Source: Diaporthe sp. PMI_573 (Eukaryota; Ascomycota; Sordariomycetes; Diaporthales; Diaporthaceae). Taken from it: DNA of 64,000 nucleotides. A program made the translations under genes and the position numbers. This document shows positions 54,353-64,000 of the stretch, one piece after another (the stretch's first letter is position 1; every line of letters starts with the position of its first letter). The stretch is from positions 124,001 to 188,000 of the forward strand of contig JAJTUP010000068.1 in assembly GCA_021399435.1 (NCBI GenBank). The letters run 5' to 3'. The notes under the pieces were generated by a model. The model was not told where the DNA came from, did not search any database, and saw nothing but the letters and a program-made list of their open reading frames with translations.

Positions 54353-55469
54353 AAGCTAGCTGCTTCATCTTCTCAAAGGCTGTCCTCTGCTCAGGTCCCA
54401 TCTCAAACGGGACATCCTTCTTCAGCAGTCGGTTTAGGGGTTCTGCAATCCCACTAGCGTGATGGGTAAACATTCGAATATAGTTGCAAAGACCTATAAA
54501 GGAACGGATAGCGGTCCGGCTGGTAAGGTCTTCAAACCTCCACTCGCTGATCGCTTTAACCTTAGCTGGGTCAATACTGATTCCAATGCCAGCTTCCATC
54601 ACAATACCAAGGTAGTCCACCTTGGACACATTAAATCGTGACTTCTTGATGTCGCCTTGGAGACCAGCCTTGTGTAGCCTGTAGATAACTTCCTCGCAGT
54701 ATTCCCAGTGTTCTTGCTCGTCCTTGCCCGAGTAGATCAATACGTCATCGGCATAGGCACTAGCACAGAAGTCCAGGAGTTCATGGAGCTGGGAGTTGAT
54801 AAACTGCTGCCACCAAGCTGGGCCGACCTTTAGACCAAAGGGTAAGACTTTCCACTGGAAGGTACCTTGACGCGTGCGGAATGCCGTTAGATACTCGGAG
54901 CCGACAGCTATACGGAGCCGATGAAAGGCCTGAATAATATCGATCTTCGAGAAGCGGCGGGCATTCCGGCAGTTAAAAACTGTTCCATTTAGGTCAGGTG
55001 CGGGGACAAAGCGGTCCTTGAGAAACTGGTTGCGCCAGCGGTAGTCAATGCAGAATCGTCGGTCCGAGGAGTGCGGCTTTGGCACGAACAGTACCGGGGC
55101 TGCATCTGCTCGCATACAGCGCTCGATAAATCCCAGTTTTAGGAGCTTGTCTGTCGTTTCTTTCTCCAAGGGTAAGAATTGGACTGGCGTGCGGTATGAG
55201 GGTGGGCCATTTGCTGGCAGTGGTCGTTCGAGTTCAAGGACCACATCATGTTCAGAACGGTGTGGCGGCAACGTGTTGGCTTCTTCCCTTGAGAAGAACC
55301 CTTCTAGATGAGCCAGTGCTTTTGGAATATGCTCTCTCACGAATTGGACATGTTCCGGGTCTTCCTCAGCAGGGAACGGGATTTTCTTGCCGTCGAACGT
55401 CTTCGAGCTCGCCAGGGCGGCGATCGTGATGGTGTTAGTATCCGGCTGATTATCATCGAGTTTGATCAC
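54300..55469 (-). pseudogene. Gypsy reverse transcriptase part of pol
   Basis: LPPHRSEHDVVLELE then PLPANGPPSYRTPVQFLPLE lead into the RT: FVPKPHSSDRRFCIDYRWRN, RRFSKIDIIQAFHRLRI (catalytic Asp of motif A), TFQWKVLPFGLKVGPAWWQQ, and CASAYADDVLIYSG (YADD motif). The RNase H tether follows (LTSRTAIRSFIGLCNYIRMF, FEKMKQLACEAPVLAFFKPG). Just after this the frame is lost and RNase H continues in another frame. Confidence 0.9.
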
Positions 55470-55557
55470 CTCTCTAGGCAGCGGTAGGTGCTCCCAACGC
55501 TTATATCCGTTCTCTTGAAAGGTTTTCGAGAGGAATGAGACTTGGTCTGCGTTGCAT

Positions 55558-56427
55558 CTACACCATCAAAATATGCAGGTTTCCCAGGCAGTCATCGACT
55601 GCAAAATCAAGACCAAACAGTTCAACCCTCTGCTGCGCAATGTTTTCCCGCAAGAAGTCCACCGTTCCGGGCCATCCGCCCAGTGTTGGGCTTTCCCTCA
55701 TCTCGGCCTCCGGCATCGCTCCTTGACCATCAGCAGACTCTAGTCTCTGAAGCCTCCTTAGCGTCTCATTCTTCAATCTAACGCCCTTGGCCTTTTTCTG
55801 AACAGGAAGGCAGCGGAAGTAATGATCGCCTGCCTCAGACGAGAAGAAATCAACCATCTCACCCCTGATCTCTTGCTTCCACCCCCGAGGAATCCACCGA
55901 ATGCACTGGTTGACAAGCCCGTGACCGCAGTCACTGCCGTCCATGCAGTCTAGATCCTTGCCGGCCAGGGTGCAGATGGATTGCATATTATCCTGTGCAC
56001 GACGGGACTTCAATTCCTCGGCTTTAGTCCAGATAAGCCAGCTCAACCGTGGTCGAAAACGTCTCAGGGCAACATCAGGGCTCTCTACCCCTTGCTCTGT
56101 GCCGATTTCTGAATGGTGTTGAACGCTGGTTCCATCGGCTGTGCCCGAGATACTAGCGCGAGTGATGGCCGGGTCTACCAAGTTGGTAGATAGGGTATAG
56201 TCACCTGTCTTCAACTTTTCCTTCGCTGCTCGGGAGGGTTGTCGGCGCCGGCTGACTGTTCTAGGTTCTTGCAACTTTGACTGTCTTGATAATTCCTCTT
56301 CAAACCACCGTTCAGCCCTCCTGGTAAAACTCCAAACACAGTACACATGACCTTTGCGAAGATCAGACGAGGACACTGATTTACGGGTTTCCATCGGAAT
56401 AGCATAATTTCTTTTCAGAAATTTCAT
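55558..56427 (-). pseudogene. Gag-protease-side polyprotein fragment of the gypsy element
   Basis: A 289-codon frame adjacent to and in line with the RT frame. It contains GLVNQCIRWIPRGWKQEIRG and ENIAQQRVELFGLDFAVDDC, a region where a retroviral-type protease might be expected, but there is no clear DTG or DSG and no CCHC knuckle. Joining it to RT needs frame changes near 55470-55560. Assigned by position rather than by motif. Confidence 0.45.
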
Positions 56428-57083
56428 TAACGTTACAGCTACAGCAGTCAGCAGTGATGATTCGCGGAGCAGTGACAGAGGTACACGCTGATCCAGAACT
56501 TAAGTATGTGCTTGCGCACGGGAGAAATGTCAGCAGGCAACATTGTACTTAGTGGATTGCTTCAAATAAGTATGGTATTTACAAAGTTTGGGTTGAATGG
56601 GCTTTGTACGTACGTACGTAGTTCGCGGTTAGGCGGTGGGTTGGTTGGTTATTCATTCATTGCTAATTCTAACTAGAAACAAAAGGGAGGCTCTCCGTGC
56701 GGCAGGCGTGATAAGCAGAACTTATCGTGGGGTCGTTTTGCGGAGTAATTTCGGGAAATCGTATGCGATTACACAACTACCATCTGATAAGTGCCCGCCG
56801 CCGCGCACGCGAATATCTCGACGGCCAGCGGCCCAATCGAGGCCGTTCCGGGGCCTGGGGGACTGCTGCACTCCGACGGTGCGTTTGGTCCAGGAGCGGC
56901 GCCGTATAGGCTACTGGCCGTCGAGATATTTGCGTGTGTAGCGCCGGGAAGGGATGGGGGGCTAGGCTCCGCTGCAAGGACTACGAGATAACAATGCACT
57001 GATCCTACGGCTCTTTAATCTTCAAAAATACGTCTTCTAAATAGATATATATATAAAGACCCAACTACACGGCCGGCTTACCG
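56428..57083. other. No gene seen; contains a foldback element
   Basis: Contains a short GTAC tandem (56607-56621) and the inverted-repeat element at 56789-56955. Confidence 0.5.
56789..56955. repeat. Small foldback or MITE-like element
   Basis: The arm CACGCGAATATCTCGACGGC (from 56806) and its inverse CTGGCCGTCGAGATATTTGC (from 56914) can pair over about 23 bp, with weaker similarity outward. The ~85-bp loop is GC-rich. No coding capacity. Confidence 0.7.
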
Positions 57084-59608
57084 TCAACGAACAGCGGTCC
57101 GCCTCCTCCCTAGCCGGGTCCGGCGCCCCCGATGGCCCTGGCCCCGAGTCGGACCTGGTCCCGGGCCTGGGCCTGGGTCATCGGGCACGGGGGTCCCTAC
57201 CTGTACCCGTATCTGGTCCTGGCCCTGGCTCTGACCCTGGCCTCGCCGGCGGCGCTGTCTGAGCTCGTCGACGAGCCGGTTCAAGCTCCGGCCGGCGCGT
57301 AAGAGCTCCAGCTCTGCAACGGCCTCCTCCTTGCTCTTACCGGACGCCGTACGGGCCAAGAGCTCGTCCCAGATCACCTTCCGGCGACAGAACTGCACCC
57401 TGACCCTGTTCCCCGGGCGCCAGCGGCTTCCCCACGTCTCTTCCAGCACCCGCACGGCCGGCCGGCCTGCAATCCCTTCCTCCCACTCCTTCCAGACGTC
57501 CCCCACCGTAAAGACCCTAGCTAGGGCTGTAACGACGGGCGTACCTGGTGCCAGAGGCTCTGCGGCCGGGGCCGGGGCCGGAGCCGTATTGAGATTCAAG
57601 GTAGGAGCTGTCGCCGGCGCCGGCGCCACTGCTGGCCCGGCTCCGAAGTAGCCGGTAAAGGTGATAGGCACCTTGCCCTGGAGGAGGGCATCGAGGCCGC
57701 CCTGAATCCCCTCTAGCCGGGCCGCTAGCCGGATGGCGAGCCGCTGGCTATTCTGTAAGAGGGCCTCGCGCGTGCTCTCTAAGACGCCGCTTAGCTCCGG
57801 CAGCGCGCGTTGTACGAGCAGGCTTAACGGCTCCGTAGCCCCTACCGCGTCGGACCGCACGGCGACGGCGAACTCGTCCCACTCGGGCCCGTTAAAAGGG
57901 GCGTAGGCGAAGAAGGGTAGCGACGGGTAGCGGGGCTGTAAGACAGCCAGGTCCTGTAAGAGTACTATACGCAGGCGCCGCATCAGCTTAAGGAAGCCAT
58001 CGGCGGCTAGGTCGTCGTCGTCGAGGCCGCCTTCTGCCCAGCATTGCCGGCGCGCGCGTGCCTCAAAGCGGGGCTCCCACTCCTCGATCCACGGCCAGAG
58101 CTGCTTTTGTAAGACGTACGGGGGTTCGTGGGCCGCACGCGCGAGGAAGTAGTCCCCCGGGGACGCCGAGAAGCCAGCGACGATACGCATGAACTGGCGC
58201 GGTAGGTGCGTAAGATAGGCCTGGCAGAGCACGCTCTGGTTCCAGCGGCCGGCCTGCGAGATCTGGGCGAGCGACGTGCCGTGGGTCTCCGCGTCCTGGG
58301 CGCCTACCCTGCGCGGGAGGTGTGTCTTCTTCGACGCGATAAGGCCGGCAGCGCCGAAGATACGCCAGGTCTCTTGTAGCTGCGTCGGGTACGAGAGCTC
58401 CTGCTCGCGGTCCCGTCCGACGAGGACCTTGATCCGATACCAGTCCTGACGGCGCCGGAAGGACGGGGGCGGCTCGCCGGCGACGTGCCAGCGCCAGAAG
58501 AAGAGCTGTGCTAGGGCCCCCTGCGTACAGAATAAGGGATCCTTATGCCGGAGGGCGCCCATAAACTCCTTCCTCGCCGTCTTATTTAGCTTGCCGTCTC
58601 GTAAAAGGCTGACGAGGCAGCCACAGGGGGTCGGGCCTTCCGAAGGCGGATAGTCGAGTAGGGATAGGTCTGCAAGCTCCATCTTACGGCGGTTCTCCCC
58701 TTGTAAGAGGTAGTAGTGGCCGAAGAGGAGGTCGACTCGCGTACGGAGATTTTGCGGCGTATACGCGGCCCCGCTGAGAAGGAGATCCTGGATCCGGAGC
58801 CATTCATCGGGGGAATAGCCGGCCTGGATCCCGTCGGCTCCGCGGTCTTTAAACGAGGCACGGTCGTGCTTCCCCCGCTGCCGGCCCCGTTGCTCAAGGA
58901 AGCCTCGTACGGCGGCGCCCCGGGGGTTCTCCGTATTCGAGTTGCCGTGGGCCACCTGGAGCCGCCAGAGCTCGATAACGGCCGCGATATAGGCGTCGAT
59001 AGTGCCCCTCATAAGCAGGGGTCCCTCGGTAAGGTCTACTGCAGCCGGCGCAAGGGCCGTGAGTGGCACGTAGCCCTCGCGGTCGTCCGCGAGCAGCTCG
59101 GCGGCCTCGGCCAGGGGAACCTCCAGGGCTTCGGCTAGGCTTTCGGCCTCTGCCAGGGCCGCGGCCTCGAGCTGCTCCTGTTCGAGCTGTTGCCGTAGCT
59201 GTGCGGCCTCGCCTTTGCCCTTACCCCTACCCCGCGCCCGTGGCTTCTTCCGCGGCGGCGCTACGCGTCGTGAGAGAATATCCTCTTTGAGCCACGCCGC
59301 CAGCTTGTCCGGCGTTACGAGCTCGCCGTCGGGCCAGCTATAGAGCGAGCCGTCTGCTGCAGCCCGGGGTGTATGGCACCAGGCCTATAGGTATTCGTCT
59401 GTTAGCCGCCTAGGGGGCCCTACTTAAAAAGGGGCGGAAGGGGGGGGAAGGGGGGGCCGGCCGGGGGACGCGCCTTCCACTCCCGCTGCTTCGCCGCGTA
59501 ACTCCGCGCCGTGTTCGCCGGCTGTTCGTCCTTCTTCGCCTGGAGGCCCGCCCTCCGGGCGGCACGGGCGCGCTCGTCCGCGGCCGTGTACGAGTCGTCG
59601 GCGGCCAT
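57084..59608 (-). CDS. Crypton tyrosine recombinase (Ndc10_II/GCR1_C type)
   Basis: Two exons: 59474-59608 and 57084-59384, joined through an 89-nt intron with a GC donor (GCGCGT) and CTATAG acceptor preceded by CTAAC; splicing gives QREWKAWCHTP in frame, 811 residues. Order: NTARSYAAKQREWKAW, a motif typical of Crypton N-termini; DGELVTPDKLAAWLKEDIL; a Gln/Glu/Ala coiled coil; then the recombinase with LLFGHYYLLQGENRRKME, SKKTHLPRRVGAQDAETHG (HxxR), ISQAGRWNQ and CQAYLTHLPRQ (candidate catalytic Tyr). The C-terminal DVWKEWEEGI ... ETWGSRWRPG is the GCR1_C DNA-binding domain. Cryptons move by site-specific recombination as DNA circles and lack terminal repeats. The gene is much richer in GC than its surroundings. 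The open frame beginning at 59069 uses an internal non-ATG codon and is not the true start. Confidence 0.85.
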
Positions 59609-59659
59609 CTCGGTCGATCGGGGCCTTCTACGTGGTGTTTTCTGGGCTGGGTAGGCTGG

Positions 59660-59800
59660 AGACCTTGATAAGTCGAGGGGGACTTATCAAATGCACTTAT
59701 CAGGCGTCGCGCATACGATTTCACGGGCTGCGTTTTGCGGGGGATAAGTCGTCACGTGGTCTAAGCGAATTACGACGTAATTGCGGGCACCATCGATAAG
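59660..59800. promoter_or_regulatory. Cluster of GATAAGTC sites upstream of the Crypton gene
   Basis: TTGATAAGTC (59665) and its exact inverse GACTTATCAA (59681) are separated by 6 bp; ACTTATC follows at about 59695, GATAAGTC at 59742 and GATAAGC at 59793. All are within 190 bp of the Crypton ATG. GATAAG is the HGATAR site of fungal GATA factors; the symmetric pair could equally be a recombinase-binding site. Confidence 0.5.
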
Positions 59801-60253
59801 CACGCCTGTGCCAAGGAGGCTGGCTTAGTCATCTAACCAAGCCTTCGGCATAAGCGTACGGCGAGACTGAGTGCTATTGCAACAATTCTTCTTATTATTT
59901 TCTTTTCCGTCCGGCAGCCCTGGGGTCGCTGTAGGAGCTCCTGTAGGGGCAAATATTTCCGCGGATCACAATATTTTTGGCGACAAGTTCAAGCGGCTAT
60001 CACGGGCATATACCGTACAGTTAAGGCAGACGGGTCAGCTTTTTTGTTAGGGGTTGCCATAGTAATTCGGCTAACTGACCAGGGGCCCCTGCTCCTTGGC
60101 GTCAAAGACTTTTTACACCTACCTTCGTAGCGCTTACATGATCCCATTGGTCCACAATTGATGCCTCAGGCATAAGCTTCTTCGCTCACTGTGCGGGGTC
60201 TCGGTCGCCCGGACAACGGCAAAACAGAACGACAACCCACAACATCACCACAC
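59801..60253. other. Spacer between the Crypton and the sirtuin gene
   Basis: No gene seen; presumably includes the sirtuin promoter. Confidence 0.4.
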
Positions 60254-61855
60254 ATGTCGTGGACGCTTTCGCCAGATTGCTTATGCTCAGCAAACCCAAG
60301 TATTCCTTACTCCAGAGCGGAGAGGAAAAGTGTGTACATCGAATGGAGAAGAATCTTCTCCTCTCACGAAAACTCAGTCTTGCGCAAGCAGAAGGCCATT
60401 AGGACTGTTGTCCAGCGCCATCAGCCACTCAGCGAACGATTTAATCCGAACCTTGTAGGGGTCCTACAATCTCTACTTACAGACGGAATTATTAGATCTT
60501 ACGACGACTCAGAAGCACGTCGTTCTTTCCCAGAGCTTTTCCCATCACTTCCAGGAGCGACTAAGGAGGCAACATCCACTCCAGTCACAACCAACATGAT
60601 GTCTAAGGCGCCAGGAATGGACGGATCTGAGAAATCTGAGCTGAGTGGCGACGAGATTATAGCTAGGACCGACGGAATACCCCCTCACAAAAAGCGAAGA
60701 GTTGCGAATGACCAGCATCAACGTGCTGTACAAATCGATCTTGACCACCAGGATAATGCAACCAGTGCTCCTCTGCAGCGCTTGCTGAAGGCTTTGCACC
60801 TCAAGAAAAAGATTTTGGTGGTTGCTGGAGCTGGGATTTCCGTGTCCGCAGGAAGCAAGTCTATTTCTTTCATATCTACAGTGGCACGTTGTATCCCTAA
60901 CTAACTTAGCAGTCCCCGATTTTCGATCCAAGGAAGGACTGTTCAAGACCCTCCAGGCCAAGTCAAAGGTGAAGGGCAAAGGCGAAGACCTGTTTGACAT
61001 CTCAGTTTACAACAACAAGGAGTCTATGGAGAGATTTCACCAAATGATTACAGAGTTGTCGGATCTAGCAAGAGATGCTAATCCCACTGCTTTTCACGGG
61101 GTGCTCAAAGCCCTTGCTGAGGAGGGTCGCTTGATGCGTCTCTACACTCAGAATATTGACTGCCTGGACACCTCGATCCAACCTCTGGCAACTACTATAC
61201 CACTCAATATGGAGGCACCCTGGCCGGTCACCATACAGCTTCATGGTGGACTCAACAAGATACAATGTGCGAAATGCAGCCACGTTCAAGATTTTGACAA
61301 ATTGCTCTTCCAAGGGCCAGAGGCCCCTTTGTGTAAAGCATGCACAGAGAATGACCGGATTCGCACAGAACAGAATGGAAAAAGGAGCCATGGAATTGGA
61401 CGTCTCACGCCACGTGTGGTATTATACCACGGACCTAGCCCGGATGCAGAAGCTATTGGTAAGGTCTCTCAAGCAGACTTACGTTCTGTCCCCGACATCG
61501 TTATCGTGGTCGGCACGTCCCTTACAATACCGGGCGTGAAAAAGCTTGTGAGGGAGCTATGCCAGGTAACACGCTCAAAGAAGCACGGACTCACAGCGTG
61601 GCTGAACGTGGATCCTCCGCCCCAGGAAACAAACAACCTCTGGAATTTTATTATCCGTGGCAAGTGTGATGATTTTGCTGCGAAGCTCAATCTTCCTGGT
61701 AGAACTTCCGACATTCAGGTTGCAGAGGAAGAAGAGGATGTCATAATCGTCACTTCACCCACAGACCATCGAATAGTTGAGGGTCCAGAATCTCACATCT
61801 GGAAACGCATTCAAGACCTGAAGCATACTTGGGCTATGAAAGAGTCCCATATGGC
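60254..61855 (+). CDS. Sirtuin (NAD-dependent protein deacetylase), 3' end cut by a copia element
   Basis: Exon 1 60254-60854, exon 2 from 60910. The intron (60855-60909, 55 nt) has a GC donor, GCAAGT, a CTAAC branch and a TTAG acceptor; splicing restores AGAGISVSAGTVPDFRSKEG, the NAD-binding motif. Further Sir2 hallmarks: RLYTQNIDCLD, the catalytic His in IQLHGGLNKIQC, the zinc site CAKC ... CKAC, and VVGTSLTIPGVKKLV. The 190-residue N-terminal extension is not recognised. Class I, Hst-like, by layout. Similarity fades at about 61855 (KESHMASS) where copia sequence begins, and the remaining codons to 62027 are the reverse strand of the retrotransposon. Sirtuins silence chromatin or control metabolism; here the C-terminus may be lost. 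Confidence 0.85.
60855..60909 (+). other. GC-AG intron in the sirtuin gene
   Basis: Donor GCAAGT, branch CCCTAACTAACTTAG, acceptor TTAG at 60909. Retention would break the NAD-binding motif and end the protein at 60904. Confidence 0.8.
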
Positions 61856-64000
61856 TTCTAGCTCCGTTCCTTGTTGGCTGTCTCGTAGGTATCTCTTGAC
61901 AGCCGTTGAGCGGAATTTGACTGGTCCGTTGGGTAGATCAAGTGTGACGTCGTGGTCGTCGACGGCCACGAGGTTGTACGGCCCTTGCCAGCCGTCTTTT
62001 TCGCGCCAGACGAGCATTTCTGACTGAAGAGGTGCTGACAGAACGTCGCTAGTGTCTGGCCCGTTCCGGGCCGCGAGGGCATCCCTGACTTGCCGCTCAG
62101 CGCGGTGCTTGCGGAGGGTGCGCATTGCTTTGGCGACGGCTTCCGCCCTCTTGAGTGTCGACGGTGTAGGGGGCGAGTCCAAGTTAATCCGTGGAAAGGC
62201 GCCGAAGACTAGGAGGGTCGGAATGAGGCCGTCCGGGCCGGCCGTGTCGTTAACGGCTTTGAAGGCCATTTGGAGGATGGCTTCTTTTGAGCAGATTGTG
62301 CCGATTTCCGCGGTCAGTATCTCAAAAGCACGGCGGAGAGGCCCGTGATAGCGTTCGACCTTGCCGATTGACCAATGTGCTTCCGTGGGCACTTGTCTGC
62401 ACGTGATTCCCATGAATTTCGCCTCGTTTCGGAATTCTGATGAGGCAAAGTTGGTTCCGGCATCGTGAACTAAGTGATCTGGCGGGCCGAGGTATGTGTC
62501 AACCCACGCCGCCCGTAGGGCTTCCCACGTGTCTTTTGTAGAAAGGGAAGGGAGGAATCTTCCTGCTTGGAAGGAGGTGCCCCCGTCGACGACGTGAAGG
62601 ACGGGCTCGCCGTCTAAGTATAGCACGTCGACAAAGATTTCATAGTTAAAGTCGCAGTCGTCTTTCAGCGTGAACTTGAACCTTCTGGGGGATGCCCCTT
62701 TTAGCTGGCACTGGTGGCAGAACTGGCTAATCGTCTCTAGAATAGCCGGGTCGGGGTCGTGGCCGGCGTCTTTGAGCAGGCGGTTTAGGCGGTCAACCGC
62801 CGGGTGCCCGAAGCGGCGATGAAGTCGCCGGAGTTCGGTTTCTGTGAGGAAAGCACCTGCTTCTCGTTTGGCCACGAAGAACCACGGGTGGCCCCATTTG
62901 CGGACCACTGGCACGACCTTGTCCGGGCCACTTTCTTGGTGTTGAACCAGCTCGTTAGTGGTGTTTCTAAGGAACACACCTAGTTTGTCCATATCCTTCA
63001 TACACAGCAGGAAGGGGGTCGGGGAGTTGATCACGTGAAAGGTGATATCGCCTATCGGCGTGCCGAGGGTGGTCGTCCCGATAGAAGTCAGCTGTGTGCC
63101 CTTTCCGAAGCAAATCACGGCTTCGCCGGCGCGTGAGAGGTCCATCTTCACCTGTGGGTCGTCTCTTCTGAGGGCTACAAATTGGCCGTGGCCGGCGGTT
63201 GAAAACTCCGCCGCCCCGGTGTCCGGAAGGATGCCCTGAAACGTCTTCTCAGAATACCTTCCTTGGAGGGTGAATTGGTCTGCCGGGACCAGAGAATCCT
63301 CTGGTGGCTCCTCTAACTGGTCATTCCCAAGGGAGTGTAGGAACGCGTTATCCATGAGGAACTGAGACTGCTCCCGGCCCCTCTCATCGAATTCCGAGTG
63401 GGCCGGGCTCTCAGGGGGGCTGTCTGGCTCTGTGCCCTCGACGTCGGCGATGTACGCCGCCACGCTGGCTTCGTCGCACCTGATTCCGTACATTTCGCAT
63501 GTAGTCAAGTACTGGCTGCGGGCCTTGCGCCGCTCTTCGGGTGTATGGTGTGTTGACCAGCAGCCCACCTTATTGCACACAAAGCACTTCTTCTTCAGGT
63601 TGTCCGGCCGGGCGGTGCTTGTGAATGTCCCGCCTCGGCCACGAGAAGATCCTTGTGCCTGGTGAGTGCCACGTTGGCGATTGTTGACGTATCGCCGCTC
63701 GAGGTAGTATGATTCGTCTGTGCCCTTGTGTTGTTGTAGGTATTGGCTGGTCGATGATCTCTTCACGCTTAGGTCTAGCGATGATCGGAGATCGTGAAAG
63801 AGTCTCTCGCATGGTGCCGCCGGGATGAACAATGCGTGCTCCAGCTCGGGTACGCCTGCACAAGCACGAATAACGGTGGTGCGAAGCATCTCGTCGCTTT
63901 GATACTCGGCGCCCAGCGCCTTCTGGCACAATTGCAGCCTGTCGAGAAGCTTCTCAAGGACTTCACGAAGAGTCTTGCCGCTATTCTCCTTATCGTTGCG
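61811..64000 (-). mobile_element. Ty1/copia element: gag, protease and integrase; runs off the right edge
   Basis: A minus-strand frame is open from the window edge (reading NDKENSGKTLREVLEKLLDR before the first ATG) to a stop at 61811. Gag has a zinc knuckle, CFVCNKVGCWSTHH. Protease: LPDTGAAEFSTAGHGQF, with the DTG site. Integrase: HRRFGHPAVDRL ... CHQCQLKGASPRRF, then FVDVLYLDGEP (D), HLVHDAGTNFASSEF (D) and HWSIGKVERYHGPL (E). The RT and RNase H that should follow are absent: the copia sequence ends within about 50 bp of the sirtuin junction. It is therefore a truncated insertion or a rearrangement joint. Confidence 0.88.

Larger units (their letters stand above)
52925..56427 (-). mobile_element. 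Ty3/gypsy retrotransposon remnant (pol region), no LTRs found
   Basis: Reverse transcriptase, RNase H and integrase lie in this order on the minus strand, which is the gypsy order. Frameshifts at about 55470-55560 and 54300-54350. LTRs were not recognised by eye. Confidence 0.8.

Noticed and set aside
61858..62027. C-terminal residues of the sirtuin frame after about 61855
   Set aside because: They are the reverse strand of the copia polyprotein, not sirtuin sequence.

Overview
The window reads as a piece of a filamentous ascomycete genome (Pezizomycotina, most likely a Sordariomycete). Genes have short 50-90 nt introns with GTAAGT-like donors, CTAAC branch points and AG acceptors. The cellular genes are typical of such fungi: a HET (heterokaryon-incompatibility) protein, a DUF3716-like protein, an R2R3 Myb factor, a MYND protein and a sirtuin. 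Most of the rest is transposon: at least nine hAT elements or fragments, one near-complete Helitron plus two Helitron scraps, a LINE fragment, a MULE fragment, a Ty3/gypsy, a Ty1/copia and a GC-rich Crypton. Species cannot be fixed from the sequence alone.

Layout. 0-11 kb: a partial minus-strand coding fragment, then a HET gene whose 5' part is a 76-bp tandem array that looks like a chain of introns separated by single codons, then small lineage-specific genes, HNH and ABC-transporter pseudogenes and a Ulp1-type protease. 11-23 kb: a LINE fragment interrupted by one end of hAT-A, a Helitron (Rep-helicase gene with one nonsense codon), a MYND gene, then the hAT-A transposase and its other end; the two hAT-A ends share a 23-bp perfect terminal inverted repeat 10.6 kb apart. 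23-33 kb: a gene-poor, ordinary-GC island with a single Myb gene. 33-38 kb: hAT and MULE fragments. 38-51 kb: nested and chimeric hATs (G, C, D, E, H, F) with two Helitron scraps; hAT-E looks intact. 52-56 kb: a frameshifted gypsy element. 57-60 kb: a Crypton with GATAAG sites upstream. 60-64 kb: a sirtuin gene cut off by a copia element that runs out of the window.

The most unusual object is the array at 1223-2332. Fifteen identically spaced copies each carry a full donor, branch point and acceptor, leaving exactly three nucleotides between consecutive 'introns'. A plausible first exon (1129-1167) ends in phase 0, all the triplets are sense codons, and the downstream HET reading frame resumes in phase 0, so any pairing of donors and acceptors would keep the HET frame while adding a variable string of hypervariable residues. 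A second pattern is that each hAT family here carries its own short word repeated in its subterminal DNA. All coordinates and motifs were read by eye; no searches were run.
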